DNA from: CBDUXT01 sp965371245
GTDB lineage: Bacteria > Planctomycetota > Phycisphaerae > UBA1845
Length of the DNA: 24,279 nt
NCBI GenBank assembly: GCA_965371245.1
Contig: CBDUXT010000088.1
Location: 1-24,279 of the forward strand
Direction: 5' to 3'
A program made the position numbers and the translations under genes. Numbering within the stretch: the stretch's first letter is position 1; every line of letters starts with the position of its first letter. Shown piece by piece: positions 23,114 to 24,279 of the stretch. The notes beneath the pieces were generated by a model that saw nothing but the letters and a program-made list of their open reading frames with translations, had not been told where the DNA came from and did not search any database.

Positions 23114-23329
23114 ATGGCCAAGAAACCGAACCAGACGGATTACAAGGAGATTGAGGCTATTCGCAAGCTTATGCGCGAATGTGAAGAGACCCTAAAGAAC
23201 GCGAGCCTTTTTCCCACTAGCGACGTTGAAGACAAGCGTAGGTCGGTAAAGCAGTTTCTGGAACTGCTTAACTGGTGGGTGCGCCTGGACGAGGACGACA
23301 AGGCCCTGCGGGGCGCTGCGGCGCCCTGA
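23114..23329 (+). CDS. Small charged helical protein, unknown function
   Basis: 71 residues from ATG 23114 with GAGGAG eight bases upstream, the best ribosome site in this part of the window. Nearly the whole chain is predicted helical by eye and rich in Lys/Glu (YKEIEAIRKLMRECEETLKN, then KQFLELLNWWVRLDEDDKAL), with no membrane segment and a single Cys. I do not recognise a family. It follows the AAA+ fragment by 15 bases and looks like its operon partner. Confidence 0.6.
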   Translation: MAKKPNQTDYKEIEAIRKLMRECEETLKNASLFPTSDVEDKRRSVKQFLELLNWWVRLDEDDKALRGAAAP

Positions 23330-23506
23330 CGCGCTGGGCGGCGTCGCTGAGGGCAGGCCAACGGATAGTCAGCGAACCGTAAGCCGGGGCCTACACCCGG
23401 CAGGAAGCTGCCGAATACTCGGCCAGCGCCGTCATCTGAGGAGCGCATCCCGTGCCTTCAGCGGTGTGGTGCCGCCGGAGCGCGGCGCATTTGCGGCGCT
23501 ACGTAT

Positions 23507-24267
23507 ATGCAATACGTCATCAACGCCATCATTGCCGGGTCGGCATATGCTCTTCTGGGGCTGGGGTTTGCGCTCGTTCTGCGCGTTGCTAGGTTCATTC
23601 ACTTTGCGCACGGAGCTGTCTACTGTGCAGCCCGTATGTGACACTGCTCTTGAAAACGGCCTTCGGGCTTAGCCTAGGCTTAGCTGCAGCCTTGGCCGTA
23701 CTGTTCTGCGGACTGATGGGCGGTGTAATCGAACTGCTTGTCTACCGCCGGCTGCGGCGTAGGGGCAGTTCCTCCGTGGTATTGCTCCTCGCGTCGCTGG
23801 GCGTGTACATCGCTCTCCAGAATTCGATCTCGCTGACGTTCGGCGATGGCGCGCAGACGCTTCGATCGCGGGCAGTTGCCACGTCATTCGATGTGTTTGG
23901 CGCCAAGGTGACTCAGCCACAGGTACTGCTGATCTGCGCCACCGCTGGACTAGCCGCTTGCGTCGCTCTGTTGCTGGCAAGAACACGGATCGGCAGGGCT
24001 GTGAGGGCAGTTGCCAGTGAACCGGAACTGGCAGGCATCTGCGGAGTCGATACGGAGGCCGTAATTCTCTGGACGTTCGTGGGAAGTTCGATGCTCGCGG
24101 GTCTCGTCGGAGTATTGGTCTGCTTGGATCTCGACATGACGCCGACAATGGGCATGCACGCGCTGCTGATGGCTGTGGTGGCCGTGGTCGTCGGCGGTAG
24201 CGGGAGCATTTGGAGGATCCTCCTAGTTCGAGTTTCGCACTTATGCCGCTTGTTGAACGGCGTGTAG
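23507..24267 (+). pseudogene. livH: Branched-chain amino-acid ABC transporter permease (LivH family), frameshifted, incomplete at window end
   Basis: ATG 23507 starts MQYVINAIIAGSAYALLGLG and FIHFAHGAVY, the LivH N-terminus (RxxNFAHG motif), but the frame stops at 23641. The rest continues in another frame (VTLLLKTAFG from 23638) through GVIELLVYRRLRRRG, LLASLGVYIALQN, RTRIGRAVRAVASEPELAGICGVD (the conserved EAA-like cytoplasmic loop) and VAVVVGGSGSI. The shift must fall about 23620-23635. After 24210 the expected small-residue helix is lost again (WRILLVRVSHLCRLL, stop at 24267), implying a second shift. LivH forms half of the inner-membrane channel for leucine-type amino acids or related substrates such as urea. 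No livK/livM/livG/livF is visible here. Confidence 0.75.
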
Positions 24268-24279
24268 CAAGGTTGCCAG

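Noticed and set aside
1..24279. CRISPR array
   Set aside because: All repeats seen are dispersed palindromes with unequal spacing; none form regular repeat-spacer units and no cas gene is present.

Overview
This window looks like chromosomal DNA from a high-GC Planctomycetota bacterium, probably close to the Phycisphaerae. No 16S rRNA or other phylogenetic marker is present apart from serS. The assignment is inferred from planctomycete-style membrane proteins with C-x2-C zinc ribbons (including the YDLRG type), a pseudopilin of the planctomycete type, a ParA-glycogen-binding-domain fusion, and the very dense load of palindromic intergenic repeats. No tRNA, rRNA or CRISPR array was recognised.

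Layout. At the left edge (81-326, minus) is a tiny gene whose full reading frame crosses an in-frame TGA. It encodes an 81-residue thioredoxin-like selenoprotein with a U-P-R-C redox motif. A bacterial SECIS hairpin follows the TGA with the same loop (GGUC), the same 18-nt spacing and the same codon register as I recall for E. coli fdhF. Upstream of it on the same strand lies a large secreted beta-lactamase-fold serine hydrolase (389-2872). Then come pcm (3337-4041) and a secreted TolB-like propeller (4200-5246). An RDD membrane protein (5252-5938) and a pseudopilin plus anchored Cys-rich protein pair (7523 down to 6122) run on the minus strand. They are followed by a B12-binding-type radical SAM protein (7719-9569, plus).

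9778-12813 (minus) is a single-chain MmeI-like type IIL restriction-modification enzyme whose specificity region has different base composition. After it come phhB (13185-13523), a DUF4139 secreted protein (13536-15164), serS (15405-16736), a zinc-ribbon membrane protein, a ParA ATPase fused to a glycogen-binding domain (17665-19200), a membrane protein with a caspase/CHAT-like His-Cys tail (19537-20508), and a RAYT transposase (20979-21536).

Bipartite palindromic elements of several related families occupy nearly every larger intergenic gap. One pair flanks the 3' end of the RAYT gene, and one 29-bp palindrome lies inside the coding region for a signal peptide.

From about 21490 to the right end, every gene longer than 71 codons is broken by frame changes: an AAA+ sigma-54-activator-like ATPase (three frames) and a LivH-type branched-chain amino-acid permease (at least two frames). 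Either the segment is decaying or the assembly is poor there. The strongest new observation is the selenoprotein, which standard gene callers would miss or truncate.
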